In this document: piece by piece, positions 19,386 through 27,871 of the stretch
Numbering within the stretch: the first letter of the stretch is position 1
Layout: each line of letters begins with the position of its first letter
Source: CAYQQQ01 sp964420125
GTDB lineage: Bacteria; Actinomycetota; Acidimicrobiia; Acidimicrobiales; Microtrichaceae
Assembly: GCA_964420125.1 (NCBI GenBank)
Contig: CAYQQQ010000009.1
Span: 1 to 64,000 of the forward strand
Direction: 5' to 3'
DNA: 64,000 nt
Translations under genes and position numbers: made by a program
Notes under the pieces: generated by a model
The model's database searches: none
Seen by the model: only the letters and a program-made list of their open reading frames with translations
Told to the model about the DNA's origin: nothing

Positions 19386-20479
19386 GGTTGGTCGTGAAGC
19401 TGGGCACCTCGAGCCTCACCGACGTGCACGGCTCCATCGACGCCGGTGCCGTAGCGAAGGCCGCAGGCGAGGTGGCCGAGGTGCGCGCGGCGGGCCACGA
19501 GGTCGTGGTCGTGTCCTCCGGTGCAGTCGCCGCCGGGCTGCCGGCGCTCGGATGGCGGGCCGAGGATCGCCCGAGCGACGCCCGCACCCTGCAGGCGATC
19601 TCGGCGGTGGGCCAGGCACGCCTGGTGCAGGTGTGGGGGGAGCGCCTCGGCACCCACGGACTCATCGCCGGGCAGGTGCTGCTCGCCCCCCTGGACTTCA
19701 TGGTTCGGGCCCAGTACCTCCACGCCCGTTCCACGTTGGAGCGGCTCCTGGAGCTGGGTGTGGTGCCCATCGTCAACGAGAACGACGCCATCGCGGACGA
19801 CGAGATCCGCTTCGGCGACAACGACCGCATCGCCGCGCTGGTCGCCCAGCTGCTCGGAGCGGAGCTGCTGGTGCTGCTCACCGACACCCCCGGGCTCATG
19901 GACGCCGACCCGCGGCTGTCCTCCGAGGCCTCGCTCATCGAGGAGATCGTGGAGATCGATCACGAGCTGGAGCAGTTGGCTGGTGGCAGCGGCACCGCCC
20001 GCGGCAGCGGCGGCATGGCCTCCAAGCTGGCGGCGGCCAAGATGGCCGCCTGGGGGGGCGTGCGCTGCCTGATCGCCGACGCCGGACGCGACCGCGTGGT
20101 GCTGGACGCGCTCGCCGGCCGTCAGGGCGTCGGGACGTGGGTGGCCGCGCACGAGCGGCGGTTGCCGGCACGGAAGCTCTGGATCGCCTTCGCCCTGCCG
20201 GCCCAGGGCAGAGTGGTGATCGACGACGGGGCGGTGGCGGCGATCACCGCCCGGGGACGATCCCTGCTCCCCGCCGGCGTCGTGCGTGCCGAAGGCGGGT
20301 TCGGCGCGGATGCGGCCGTCGAGATCGTCGACCACTCGGGAAGGGTCGTGGCCAAGGGATTGACCCCGCTCGATGCGGGCGTCATCAACCGGGTCGCCGG
20401 CCAGCCCTCGCACGCGCTGCCCGAGGGGACCGACGAGATCGTCCACCGCGACGATCTGGTCGTGATGCCGCGCTCCTGA
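19382..20479 (+). CDS. proB: Glutamate 5-kinase
   Basis: ProB phosphorylates glutamate in the first step of proline synthesis. The 365-residue length includes the amino-acid kinase domain (VVKLGTSSLTD at the start, IVNENDAIADDEIRFGDND in the middle) and a C-terminal PUA domain. The ATG overlaps the obgE stop. The TGA stop lies inside the first unit of a tandem repeat array (20473 onward), so the last codons are shared with the repeat. proA, normally next, is 17.8 kb away at 38268. Confidence 0.96.
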   Translation: MRLVVKLGTSSLTDVHGSIDAGAVAKAAGEVAEVRAAGHEVVVVSSGAVAAGLPALGWRAEDRPSDARTLQAISAVGQARLVQVWGERLGTHGLIAGQVLLAPLDFMVRAQYLHARSTLERLLELGVVPIVNENDAIADDEIRFGDNDRIAALVAQLLGAELLVLLTDTPGLMDADPRLSSEASLIEEIVEIDHELEQLAGGSGTARGSGGMASKLAAAKMAAWGGVRCLIADAGRDRVVLDALAGRQGVGTWVAAHERRLPARKLWIAFALPAQGRVVIDDGAVAAITARGRSLLPAGVVRAEGGFGADAAVEIVDHSGRVVAKGLTPLDAGVINRVAGQPSHALPEGTDEIVHRDDLVVMPRS

Positions 20480-20744
20480 CCCGGCGGGCACCCGGTTCCT
20501 TCGGAACACGCCCGCCTCCTCCCGGAGCCGGGGCCCCTGCCCCGGCCCGGGCCGTGTGCTCCTGACCCGGCGGGCACCCGGTTCCTTCGGAACACGCCCG
20601 CCTCCTCCCGGANNNNNNNNNNNNNNNNNNNNNNNNNNNNNNNNNNNNNNNNNNNNNNNNNNNNNNNNNNNNNNNNNNNNNNNNNNNNNNNNNNNNNNNN
20701 NNNNNNNNNNNNCTCCTGACCCGGCGGGCACCCGGTTCCTTCGG
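20473..20744. repeat. Tandem repeat array A (86-bp unit, contains assembly gap)
   Basis: Unit 1 (20473-20558) is followed directly by unit 2 (20559 to the gap), and after the gap a truncated unit starts at 20713 with 32 matching bases. Each unit carries two hairpins: GTTCC-TTC-GGAAC, and GCCGGGGC-CCCT-GCCCCGGC with an 8-bp stem. The units share long stretches with array B at 42993-43294 in the opposite orientation. Units abut with no unique spacers, so it is not a CRISPR. True copy number is unknown because the gap interrupts it. The remainder of the stretch to 20832 has no gene. Confidence 0.9.
20613..20712. other. Assembly gap (100 N)
   Basis: Exactly 100 N, the conventional placeholder for a gap of unknown size, lying inside tandem repeat array A. 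Confidence 0.99.
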
Positions 20745-20832
20745 CAGTGTCCTTGCCGCAAGCGGTGTCGAAATGTTCAACCGAGGCGCCGTCTCGCTCG
20801 ATATCCGGGTGACGCCTCCTGGAGGTGGCCGC

Positions 20833-21639
20833 ATGGATCCCCAACACCTGCAAGAACTGGAGCCGAGAACCGGCCGCTCGGCGCGCGCTGATGCGCCGGG
20901 CACGCCGCGCCCGGAGCGCGATCTCACGGCGATGTCGGAGGCGATGCGCCAGCTCCAGGACCTCATCGACGACTTCCTCGACCACCCGCAGCCCCCCCAG
21001 GCTCGCCGCAGCGTCGAGGGCGACTCGGAGGATCCCAGAGCCGATCTCGATCCCCGTGCCGTTGCGCCTGCCGACGCTGCGCCCGCCGATGGTGCGCCGG
21101 CCACCGAAGCGGATGCGGCCACCGAAGCGGATGCGGCCACCGACGCGCCGACGCCGAAGGCTGCGTCCACCGCGGATGACGCCGGCTGGGATCGGGCCAT
21201 GGCGATGCGTCCCCGTGCGGACCCCAAGCGCGTCTGGATCGAAGCCAACGCCGCCTTCCGTCGCGGGGAGCACGCCAAGGCGTTCCAGCTCTTCCGGGAC
21301 GAGGCCGAGATGGCGGCCGCGTCCGACGACCACGCCCGCGCCGCCATCGCCTACCGGATGGCCTCGGACGCGGCTGCAGCGATGGGCCGGCGCGACGACT
21401 CCGACCACGACCTCCGCAGGGCCGGCAAGAACTACCTCTTCGTCGCCGAGGACGCCAGCAGCTCGTTGCAGACCATGTACAGCAGCTACCTGGCGGCGTC
21501 GCGCTGCTTCCTGGCAGTGGGCAACCTCGAGTTGACCCAGTCCTGCGTCGCCCGCGCCATCGATCTCCAACAAGCGATCAACGAGGACCTGCACGCCCGC
21601 TTCAACTCGGGCCCGGTCACCGAGGCGACCGCTACGTGA
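20833..21639 (+). CDS. Uncharacterised helical-repeat (TPR-like) protein in exopolysaccharide-type operon
   Basis: From the ATG at 20833 (GGAGGT six nt upstream) the product is 268 residues. The first ~120 are low-complexity and acidic, rich in Ala, Asp and Pro, with an 18-bp tandem duplication (21100-21135) encoding ATEADA repeats. The C-terminal half is a run of amphipathic helices such as ANAAFRRGEHAKAFQLFRDE and SYLAASRCFLAVGNLELT that resemble tetratricopeptide units. No signal peptide is visible. Its stop overlaps the start of the PelF-like gene, so it is probably a partner of that enzyme, like the TPR protein PelE in Pel systems. Function is inferred from context only. An in-frame ATG at 20773 is possible but lacks an RBS. 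Confidence 0.75.
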   Translation: MDPQHLQELEPRTGRSARADAPGTPRPERDLTAMSEAMRQLQDLIDDFLDHPQPPQARRSVEGDSEDPRADLDPRAVAPADAAPADGAPATEADAATEADAATDAPTPKAASTADDAGWDRAMAMRPRADPKRVWIEANAAFRRGEHAKAFQLFRDEAEMAAASDDHARAAIAYRMASDAAAAMGRRDDSDHDLRRAGKNYLFVAEDASSSLQTMYSSYLAASRCFLAVGNLELTQSCVARAIDLQQAINEDLHARFNSGPVTEATAT

Positions 21640-23099
21640 AGGTGCTCCTCACGACGGAAGGGACCTACCCCTTCACCGCCGGCGGGGTCTCGACCTGGTG
21701 CGAGCAGATGCTGCAGGGCCTGCCGGAGCACGAGTTCACCGTGCTGTCGGTGATCGCCAACCCGCACGTGGACTATCGCTACGACGTCCCTGCCAACACG
21801 CGGATCCTGCCGGTCCCCCTGTGGGGGATCGAGCACATCGAGGAGTACGTCCAGCTGCCGGGGCTCCTGAGGCGCAAGGTGTGGCCCCGTGGTGGTGGGC
21901 CGGTGCGGGATCGCCTCCTCCCCGCAGTCGAGGAGCTGCTCGACACCATGCTCCTGCGGGTGGGTTCACCCGAACGGATCGCTGCCTGCCTGCTCGAGCT
22001 CGCCGACTACGCCGACCGATGGGACCTCCGCCGGGCCTTGCGCACCCGAGCGGTCTGGACGTTGTTCACGGACCGTCTGCGAGCGCACCCCCTGTTCCGC
22101 ATGTGCTCGCTGGAGGGGGTCATCGGCTGCGGGCAGAGCATCTACCGGTACCTGCTCCCCATCACGGTGCCGCTTCCCGAGGACCTCGACGTGGGCCACG
22201 CCACGGCCGCGGCGTTCTGCGCCCTGCCCACGGTGTGCGCCCGCCTGCAGCGCGGCCTGCCGTTCCTGCTCACCGAGCACGGGGTGTACCTGCGTGAGCG
22301 GATCCTGTCGCTCGTGCGCGACGGGACCCCCACCCTGCAGAAGATCCTGCTCGGCAACTTCTACCGGGCCATCGTGGCGGTGTCGTACCACCTCGCCGAT
22401 CGCATCCTGCCGGTGTGCGAGTTCAACACCCTCTGGGAGGAGCGGGTGGACCCGAGCACCTCGGAGCGCACGCGCGTGATCCCCAACGGGGTGCCGACCG
22501 ACAGGTTCGCGCCGCTCCCCGACGCCACCGACCCGGGGCCGGTGGCGGTGTTCGTGGGGCGGGTCGACCCCCTCAAGGACCTCGAGACGCTCCTGGCCGC
22601 CGTCGCGCTGGTCCGCCAGGTCGTCCCCGATGTGCGACTGGAGGTCTGGGGTCCCGAGACCGATCCCGGCTACTCGGCTGCCCTCCGCCACCGGATCGCC
22701 GAGGCGGGGATGGGCGCGGCGGTCGAGTTCCACGGTCCGACCTCCGTGCCGGTCGACGCCTTCCATCGGGGCCGGGTCGTGGTGCAGTCGTCGGTGTCGG
22801 AGGGCATGCCGTTCTCCCTGCTGGAGGCGATGTCGTGTGGTCGGGTGGTGGTCGCCACCGCCGTGGGCGGGGTGCCCGAGGTCCTGGAGCCGGGGCCCTG
22901 GCTGGTGCCTCCTCAGGACCCCCGAGCCCTGGCCGCATCCCTCACCGAGGCGCTCTGCCTCACCGAGGAGGAGAGCGCCGCGGTGGGCGAGGGCAATCGT
23001 CGGCGCATCCTCCAGCGGTTCGCCGAGGAGCAGATGCTGGCCGCCTACGACGAGGAGTACCGACTGGCCGCTGCGTACCACCGTGAGGCGGCGGCGTGA
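21636..23099 (+). CDS. PelF-like GT4 glycosyltransferase
   Basis: The 487-residue protein starts MKVLLTTEGTYPFTAGGVS, characteristic of the PelF/DUF3492 glycosyltransferase group that makes the Pel polysaccharide backbone. The C-terminal GT-B domain has VFVGRVDPLKD (nucleotide-sugar binding region) and the EX7E-type motif SEGMPFSLLEAMSCG. It is cytoplasmic by sequence. ATGA overlaps tie it to the genes before and after. The sugar donor and the polymer made here are unknown; in Pel systems it is UDP-GlcNAc/GalNAc. Confidence 0.88.
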   Translation: MKVLLTTEGTYPFTAGGVSTWCEQMLQGLPEHEFTVLSVIANPHVDYRYDVPANTRILPVPLWGIEHIEEYVQLPGLLRRKVWPRGGGPVRDRLLPAVEELLDTMLLRVGSPERIAACLLELADYADRWDLRRALRTRAVWTLFTDRLRAHPLFRMCSLEGVIGCGQSIYRYLLPITVPLPEDLDVGHATAAAFCALPTVCARLQRGLPFLLTEHGVYLRERILSLVRDGTPTLQKILLGNFYRAIVAVSYHLADRILPVCEFNTLWEERVDPSTSERTRVIPNGVPTDRFAPLPDATDPGPVAVFVGRVDPLKDLETLLAAVALVRQVVPDVRLEVWGPETDPGYSAALRHRIAEAGMGAAVEFHGPTSVPVDAFHRGRVVVQSSVSEGMPFSLLEAMSCGRVVVATAVGGVPEVLEPGPWLVPPQDPRALAASLTEALCLTEEESAAVGEGNRRRILQRFAEEQMLAAYDEEYRLAAAYHREAAA

Positions 23100-24178
23100 G
23101 CGTCGCAGCGCCGCCGGTGCACCTCGACGGCTCCGCCCCCCGTTCGACCTCCGGGCGGGCACGGTGGATGTCGGGGTTCATGCTGGTCGGCCCCCTGGTC
23201 GGAGCGGCGCTGCTCCTCAGCCTCTCGGTGGGCAACGCCACCACCGTCCCCCCGCCGGTGGCCGGGGCAGGCGTCGACCTCACCCTCCTCCACAGCGGCC
23301 TGCTCGCCGACGAGCCCTTCGCCGCCCCGGAAGCCATGCGGACCTTCGAGGATCGCTTCGAGCTCGACCCGCTCGCCCCCGCCGATGGCGTGACGTGGGC
23401 CGAGGTCGGGCGACACGGCTTGGACGTAGGGGTGCTGGAGCACGAGGGGTGGGAGGGCTACTTCGCCATGACCCACGACCTGTTCCCCTCGGGCAGCGTG
23501 TTCCACACCGACATGGAGGCGGTCCCGGCCACGGTGGCCGGTGAGGGGATCGGCGAAGCGGTGTTCGCCGTGCAGACCGGATCCACCAAGATCACCTCCG
23601 ACGTGAACTTCCTGGCGGTCAACAGCTACGCCTCCGATGGTCAGCTCAAGTGGCAGGTCGGCTACTCGGCCGCCAAGTTCCAGGACGCGCGCCGCCGCTC
23701 CCTCGCTCAGCTCGACGAACCGGGGGCGGCGCTGGTGCCGGACCGTCCGGTCGGGGTGACGCTGCGCACCGACGGCCACCGCTCCCTGGACGTGTTCATC
23801 GGGGAGACCCAGGTGTTCTCCGCCTCGGATCTCGACCTGTTCGTCGAGCCTCCGCTGCAGGCCTACCTCGAGGTCCAGGCCCGCGACATCGCCTACACCT
23901 CGCGGTTCACGGACTTCTGGGTGACCTCCTCGGACACGTTGCTGGTCGAGGAGCTGCCCGAGGGGACCGAGGTGCGACTCGGCACCGCAGCGGATCCTGT
24001 GGCCTCGGCCACCGCCGACGCGTCGGGCACGGCCGCGCTGCGTCTGCCGCTGCCCCGCGCCCACGGCACGGCATCGCTCAGCGTGCGCTTGGCGGAGGAG
24101 GACTGGCGGGAGGTGTCCTCGTCGTTCACCTACTCGGGTGGTGACCGCTACGAGGCCTCGATCGAAGAGGGCCGATGA
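23096..24178 (+). CDS. Exported, membrane-anchored lectin-like protein of unknown function
   Basis: The 360-residue protein has one hydrophobic segment at about 23-45 that is either a signal anchor or a signal peptide, and an otherwise soluble extracytoplasmic region. Residues ~90-280 look beta-rich, with short strand-like blocks such as LKWQVGYSAAKF and SLDVFIGETQVF that recall a concanavalin A-like jelly roll, and the last ~75 look like a second beta domain. I do not recognise a family with confidence. Its place between PelF-like and PelG-like genes, with overlaps on both sides, suggests that it handles the exported polymer. Confidence 0.7.
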   Translation: MSVAAPPVHLDGSAPRSTSGRARWMSGFMLVGPLVGAALLLSLSVGNATTVPPPVAGAGVDLTLLHSGLLADEPFAAPEAMRTFEDRFELDPLAPADGVTWAEVGRHGLDVGVLEHEGWEGYFAMTHDLFPSGSVFHTDMEAVPATVAGEGIGEAVFAVQTGSTKITSDVNFLAVNSYASDGQLKWQVGYSAAKFQDARRRSLAQLDEPGAALVPDRPVGVTLRTDGHRSLDVFIGETQVFSASDLDLFVEPPLQAYLEVQARDIAYTSRFTDFWVTSSDTLLVEELPEGTEVRLGTAADPVASATADASGTAALRLPLPRAHGTASLSVRLAEEDWREVSSSFTYSGGDRYEASIEEGR

Positions 24179-25824
24179 TGCAGCCCATGGCCGCGATGCC
24201 GCTGTCCGACCAGGGCTCGAGCTCCATGGCGGTCGACGACGAGCCGGGCCGCGCCCGAACGGTCTTCATGGCCGAGCACGACCTGCACTCCGAGGCGTGC
24301 GCCGTGTTGGAGATCAGCCCAGATCCCCAGAACTCCTTCGAGATCGCCGTCGTGCTGTCGACCCTCGGCTACACCGATGCCTCCGCCGCCACGTTCGGAT
24401 GCCGGGACCTGTTCGACATGGCCGAGCGCATCTACGAGGTGGTCGAGCTCTACTTCCGCGGGCCGATCGACGACACGCCCCCGGAGTCGCTGCACGAGCG
24501 GATGCGACGCAACATGCGGTACCTGCTGCGGGGCTTCTCCTACGTGGAGCTGTGGGTCCTCTCGTTGGCGCTGATCTGGGTCAACAAGTCGTCGTTCTGG
24601 TCGGGCGGGACCCTGACGGTCCGCCAGGCCACCGCCATCAGCCTCGCGCTCGTGTGCACCTCGCTGCTGACCGGGCCGGTGGTCCAGTCCTTCACCCGCC
24701 GCTATCTCTTCTACACCCTCCAGGACAACGCCCCCCTGGCTCGGTGGGTCACCTCTCGCGTCCTGTACGGCGGTGCCGCCATCGTGTTCGCCGCCATCGT
24801 GGCGTGCTGGTTCGTGCTCGAGCACGTCCTCGGTGTCTTCACCCCCGACACGAACCGGGTGTTCCTGGCCTTCGCACTCCTGCTCGCCTCGTTGCAGCTG
24901 GGGTTCGCTCCGCTCGTGGCCTCACGGTCGGCCATCGTGCTGTGCGCAGCGGTGCTCAGCGGAGCTGCCGTGCTCGTGTGGCTGCGCCCGGACGGGTGGG
25001 TGGGGCAGGTCGACATCACGCGCCTCTTCACCGTGCAGGCGGTCGCCATCGCCACCATCTTCGTGGTGACGTGGTTGTCGTCGCTCTGGGTGCGCCGACG
25101 CAACGAGTCCGATCGCGACGGCCTGCCACGTCGGGCGCTACCGCCCCGTGCGGTCGGATTCGGGCTCGGTGTCGCTCCCTACGCCCTCTACGGGGCGATG
25201 CTCTTCGCCTTCGTCTTCGCCCCCAAGCTGCTGGCCGGGGGGATGCTCGAGGGTTCGTACCGCTACGGGCCGGTGTACGAGGGCGCCACCGACCTGTCGA
25301 TGCTGGTGCTCATCCCGGCGCTGGTGGCGGTCACGGTGATGACCGAGCGGTTCTCCGACGATCTCGCTGCGGCACTGGGCGAGCTCACGATCACCGAGGT
25401 CACCGACTTCCGGCGCCGGGTGCTCCACCTGATCGGTCGGCGGCTCGGGGTGCTGGCGGCGATCGTGGGCATCTCCGACGTGGTCATGCTGGTGGCGGTG
25501 GAGCGGTTGCCGTGGCTTCTGCCGGCTGACGCCCCGGACTGGCTGTTCCCCACCGGACTGCTCGCCTACTCGTTGCTGGCGCTGACGCTGTTCTGCGCCC
25601 AGCTGCTCTTCGTGTTGTGCAGGCCGGCGACCGCGCTCGTCACGATGGGCTCGGGCATGTTGGTGCTGGCAGCCGTCGGCGTGCCCCTGGTGCAGTCGGG
25701 GCGGGTGATGGCTGGGCCGTTGATCGGCTTCCTCGCCGGATCCGCCGTCGCGGCGCTCCTCGCGGTGGCGCTCATCGTGCGCACCGCCCGTCGTGGCGAC
25801 TGGGCGGTCTACTCGGCCATGTGA
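24175..25824 (+). CDS. PelG-like polytopic membrane protein (putative exopolysaccharide exporter)
   Basis: The 549-residue protein has about 120 cytoplasmic residues followed by about twelve hydrophobic segments. The block around residues 360-400 (RYGPVYEGATDLSMLVLIPA then a TERFSDDL stretch) resembles the PelG signature of a Tyr-Asp motif, a hydrophobic run with Ile-Pro, and a Glu-Thr/Arg-x-Phe segment. PelG is the MATE-like inner-membrane component of Pel export. Homology is distant and the N-terminal domain is unlike classical PelG, so a Wzx-type flippase is the alternative. The ATGA overlap with the upstream gene makes it the last gene of the operon. Confidence 0.65.
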   Translation: MMQPMAAMPLSDQGSSSMAVDDEPGRARTVFMAEHDLHSEACAVLEISPDPQNSFEIAVVLSTLGYTDASAATFGCRDLFDMAERIYEVVELYFRGPIDDTPPESLHERMRRNMRYLLRGFSYVELWVLSLALIWVNKSSFWSGGTLTVRQATAISLALVCTSLLTGPVVQSFTRRYLFYTLQDNAPLARWVTSRVLYGGAAIVFAAIVACWFVLEHVLGVFTPDTNRVFLAFALLLASLQLGFAPLVASRSAIVLCAAVLSGAAVLVWLRPDGWVGQVDITRLFTVQAVAIATIFVVTWLSSLWVRRRNESDRDGLPRRALPPRAVGFGLGVAPYALYGAMLFAFVFAPKLLAGGMLEGSYRYGPVYEGATDLSMLVLIPALVAVTVMTERFSDDLAAALGELTITEVTDFRRRVLHLIGRRLGVLAAIVGISDVVMLVAVERLPWLLPADAPDWLFPTGLLAYSLLALTLFCAQLLFVLCRPATALVTMGSGMLVLAAVGVPLVQSGRVMAGPLIGFLAGSAVAALLAVALIVRTARRGDWAVYSAM

Positions 25825-25846
25825 GCCTCTGGCGGCCGTACGCTGA

Positions 25847-25877
25847 GGAACCCCACAACTTGTGACGACGTGTCGTC
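25847..25877 (+). promoter_or_regulatory. Possible ECF-type autoregulated promoter
   Basis: GGAACC (25847-25852), a 16-bp spacer and CGTGTCGTC (25869-25877) resemble the GGAAC/CGTC consensus of ECF sigma promoters. It lies about 105 bp upstream of the sigma gene start, which would allow autoregulation. Identified by eye only. Confidence 0.3.
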
Positions 25878-25981
25878 CCGCGGGCTGGGTCGTGCGTTGT
25901 TCGGTTGTGACACTAGGTGCGGGCGATGCGACGGGCGCCGGCCGCGGGAGTGCGGTCGCGTGCACGGAGGAGAGGGCGAGC

Positions 25982-26485
25982 GTGGCCGAGGCGGACTTCG
26001 AGGAGTTCTTCAGGGGGGAGCACGACGCGCTGGTGTCCTACTGCTGGGGGCTCACGGTCGATCGCCACGCGGCAGCCGACCTCGCCCAGGAGGCGATGGC
26101 GCGGGCGTGGAGTGCCTGGCCCACCATCGGCGTGGACGGGTCCAACCCGGCTGCGTGGCTGCGGGTGGTCGTGCTGAACCTCGTGCGCTCCGGCTGGCGG
26201 CGTGCCCAAGTCGCTGCAGAGCATGCTCCGGCGCGGATGCCGGACCCGGTCGAGCCGGGCACCCGGGACCTCGACCTCGAACGTGCCCTGCGACGGCTGC
26301 CGGAGCGGCAGCGGGAGGCGGTGGTGCTCCACCACCTGCTCGACCTCGCCGTGGCGGAGTGCGCGTCGGTCATGGGGGTCGGGGAGTCGACGGTGAAGGT
26401 CCACCTGAGTCGGGGGCGGGCCGCCCTGGCCTCGGCGCTCACCGCCGATGCCGGAGCACCTGTCACCGCCGGATCTGCGGACTGA
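25982..26485 (+). CDS. ECF-type RNA polymerase sigma factor
   Basis: From the GTG at 25982 (GGAGGAGAGGG upstream) the protein is 167 residues. Region 2 is visible as DFEEFFRGEHDALVSYCWG and ADLAQEAMARAWSAW, and region 4 as ALRRLPERQREAVVLHHLL with the helix-turn-helix ECASVMGVGESTVKVHLSRG. It belongs to the SigE-like ECF group. An in-frame GTG at 25862 would add 40 unrelated residues. The following gene encodes a single-pass membrane protein that may be its anti-sigma partner. Confidence 0.9.
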   Translation: MAEADFEEFFRGEHDALVSYCWGLTVDRHAAADLAQEAMARAWSAWPTIGVDGSNPAAWLRVVVLNLVRSGWRRAQVAAEHAPARMPDPVEPGTRDLDLERALRRLPERQREAVVLHHLLDLAVAECASVMGVGESTVKVHLSRGRAALASALTADAGAPVTAGSAD

Positions 26486-26552
26486 CCGGTTGCATCGCCG
26501 GTGAGCGGCCGATGAACGAGCCGATCGAGATGCCGAGGACTGGAGGCACCGG

Positions 26553-27668
26553 ATGCAGGAGACGGAGATGGACGACTGGCTCGGGGCACGGCTCCGTGAG
26601 GCCGCCACGAGTGCGACTCGGGGAGTGGTCGTCGGGAACCCACGCTCGGGCGCATCCTCGCGCGCTGAGGTCGACACCGAGGAGATCCGGGGCCGAGCTT
26701 CGGTGCTCGTACCGATCCTGGACGACCGGACCTCCGCATCGCGCCGCTGGGGGAGAGTCCTCGGGGCTGCGGCGGTCGCGGTCGGACTGGTTGTCGGGGG
26801 CATCGTGCTGGTCGACCCGGCGGAGCGGCCAGCAGAGGTGACGGGTGTCGGCTCACCGACGAGCACCACCCCGTCCCCCTCCGTGACAGGGGGGCCGATC
26901 GACGCGGAAGCCCAGCTCGTCGTCGCCGACGCGGTGGCCCGCATGCTCGGGACCTCGTGGGTGGCGCAGTCCACCTCGCGGAGCGCGCCGGGGGTGGTGA
27001 ACCCCCTCACCCTCACCTACCAACCTGGAGCTCCCGACGCGGGCGCCCCGCCGCCCATGGCGGGAGAAGGCCTCGGCGACGCGGCCCACGACGTCGTGCA
27101 CGTGCTGTCCAGCGACACCCACGAGGAGACGAGCACCTATGTGAGGTGTGTGGCGGCCTTGTGCGAGTCCGGGGCGTGGGGGCTGATCCCGACGGTCGAG
27201 CTCCCTCCATCGGACCTCGGGCATCCGGGTGCCCCGTTCACCTTCCAGGACGAGGCGTCGCTCGCCGCGCTGCTGGGCCTCGACGTCGCGACAGCCCGGG
27301 CGATCGCTCCGGACACGTACCGCATGGACATCTGCGGCATCCTGCTGCACCCCGCCGCCCCTCGCGCGATCGACGCCCCGGCAGACCTGGCCGGCGTCGA
27401 AGGTCGCGCCTGCGGTGTCGCCGAGGTCGTGCTGGCCGGGGGCTTCTTCGAGCAGGTGCGGTTGTTCGTCGCCGAGGACGGGGTCGTCCCGACCGTGGGC
27501 GTCCAGCCCTCCATCGTCGTGTGGTACCGATCCTTCGGTGAGGCGCCGCCCGTCGTGGGACCGGACCCCGAGGACGTGACCGAGCTGCGGGTCCCGACGG
27601 GCGACGCGACCGTGCCCCCGGAGGTCCCGGCCGACCTGCCGCCGACCACCGTGGTCCCCGCCGGGTGA
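26553..27668 (+). CDS. Membrane-anchored protein next to ECF sigma factor (possible anti-sigma)
   Basis: The 371-residue protein has a cytoplasmic N-terminus of about 65 residues, one membrane segment at about 68-90, a Thr/Ser/Pro-rich linker and a long exported domain with several Cys residues. The topology fits an anti-sigma factor, but the HxxxCxxC zinc motif of ZAS anti-sigmas is absent. It begins with ATG 67 bp after the sigma gene. I do not recognise the exported domain. The partnership with the sigma factor is an inference from adjacency. Confidence 0.6.
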   Translation: MQETEMDDWLGARLREAATSATRGVVVGNPRSGASSRAEVDTEEIRGRASVLVPILDDRTSASRRWGRVLGAAAVAVGLVVGGIVLVDPAERPAEVTGVGSPTSTTPSPSVTGGPIDAEAQLVVADAVARMLGTSWVAQSTSRSAPGVVNPLTLTYQPGAPDAGAPPPMAGEGLGDAAHDVVHVLSSDTHEETSTYVRCVAALCESGAWGLIPTVELPPSDLGHPGAPFTFQDEASLAALLGLDVATARAIAPDTYRMDICGILLHPAAPRAIDAPADLAGVEGRACGVAEVVLAGGFFEQVRLFVAEDGVVPTVGVQPSIVVWYRSFGEAPPVVGPDPEDVTELRVPTGDATVPPEVPADLPPTTVVPAG

Positions 27669-27871
27669 TCTGGACCCGGTGACCCAGGGACTCCCCGTCC
27701 CGGGCCCATCGGATGTCTAGGACCTTCGGCTCAATTCCACCGCACCCCGTCAAGGTCGTGCGGGTGTCCGCCGACACCGCGTGTCGAGAGGAAGGGTACG
27801 CACGTGACGGGCATCTCCCCGAGAGAGGGGGGGTGCGTGCTGCGTCGACCCACGACAAGAGAGGTCGACGC

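Noticed and set aside
20473..20744. CRISPR array
   Set aside because: The repeated units of 82-86 bp are contiguous with no unique spacers, and no cas genes are nearby.
26553..26790. Zinc-binding anti-sigma domain in the membrane protein after the ECF sigma gene
   Set aside because: No HxxxCxxC motif in the cytoplasmic N-terminus; only topology supports an anti-sigma role.
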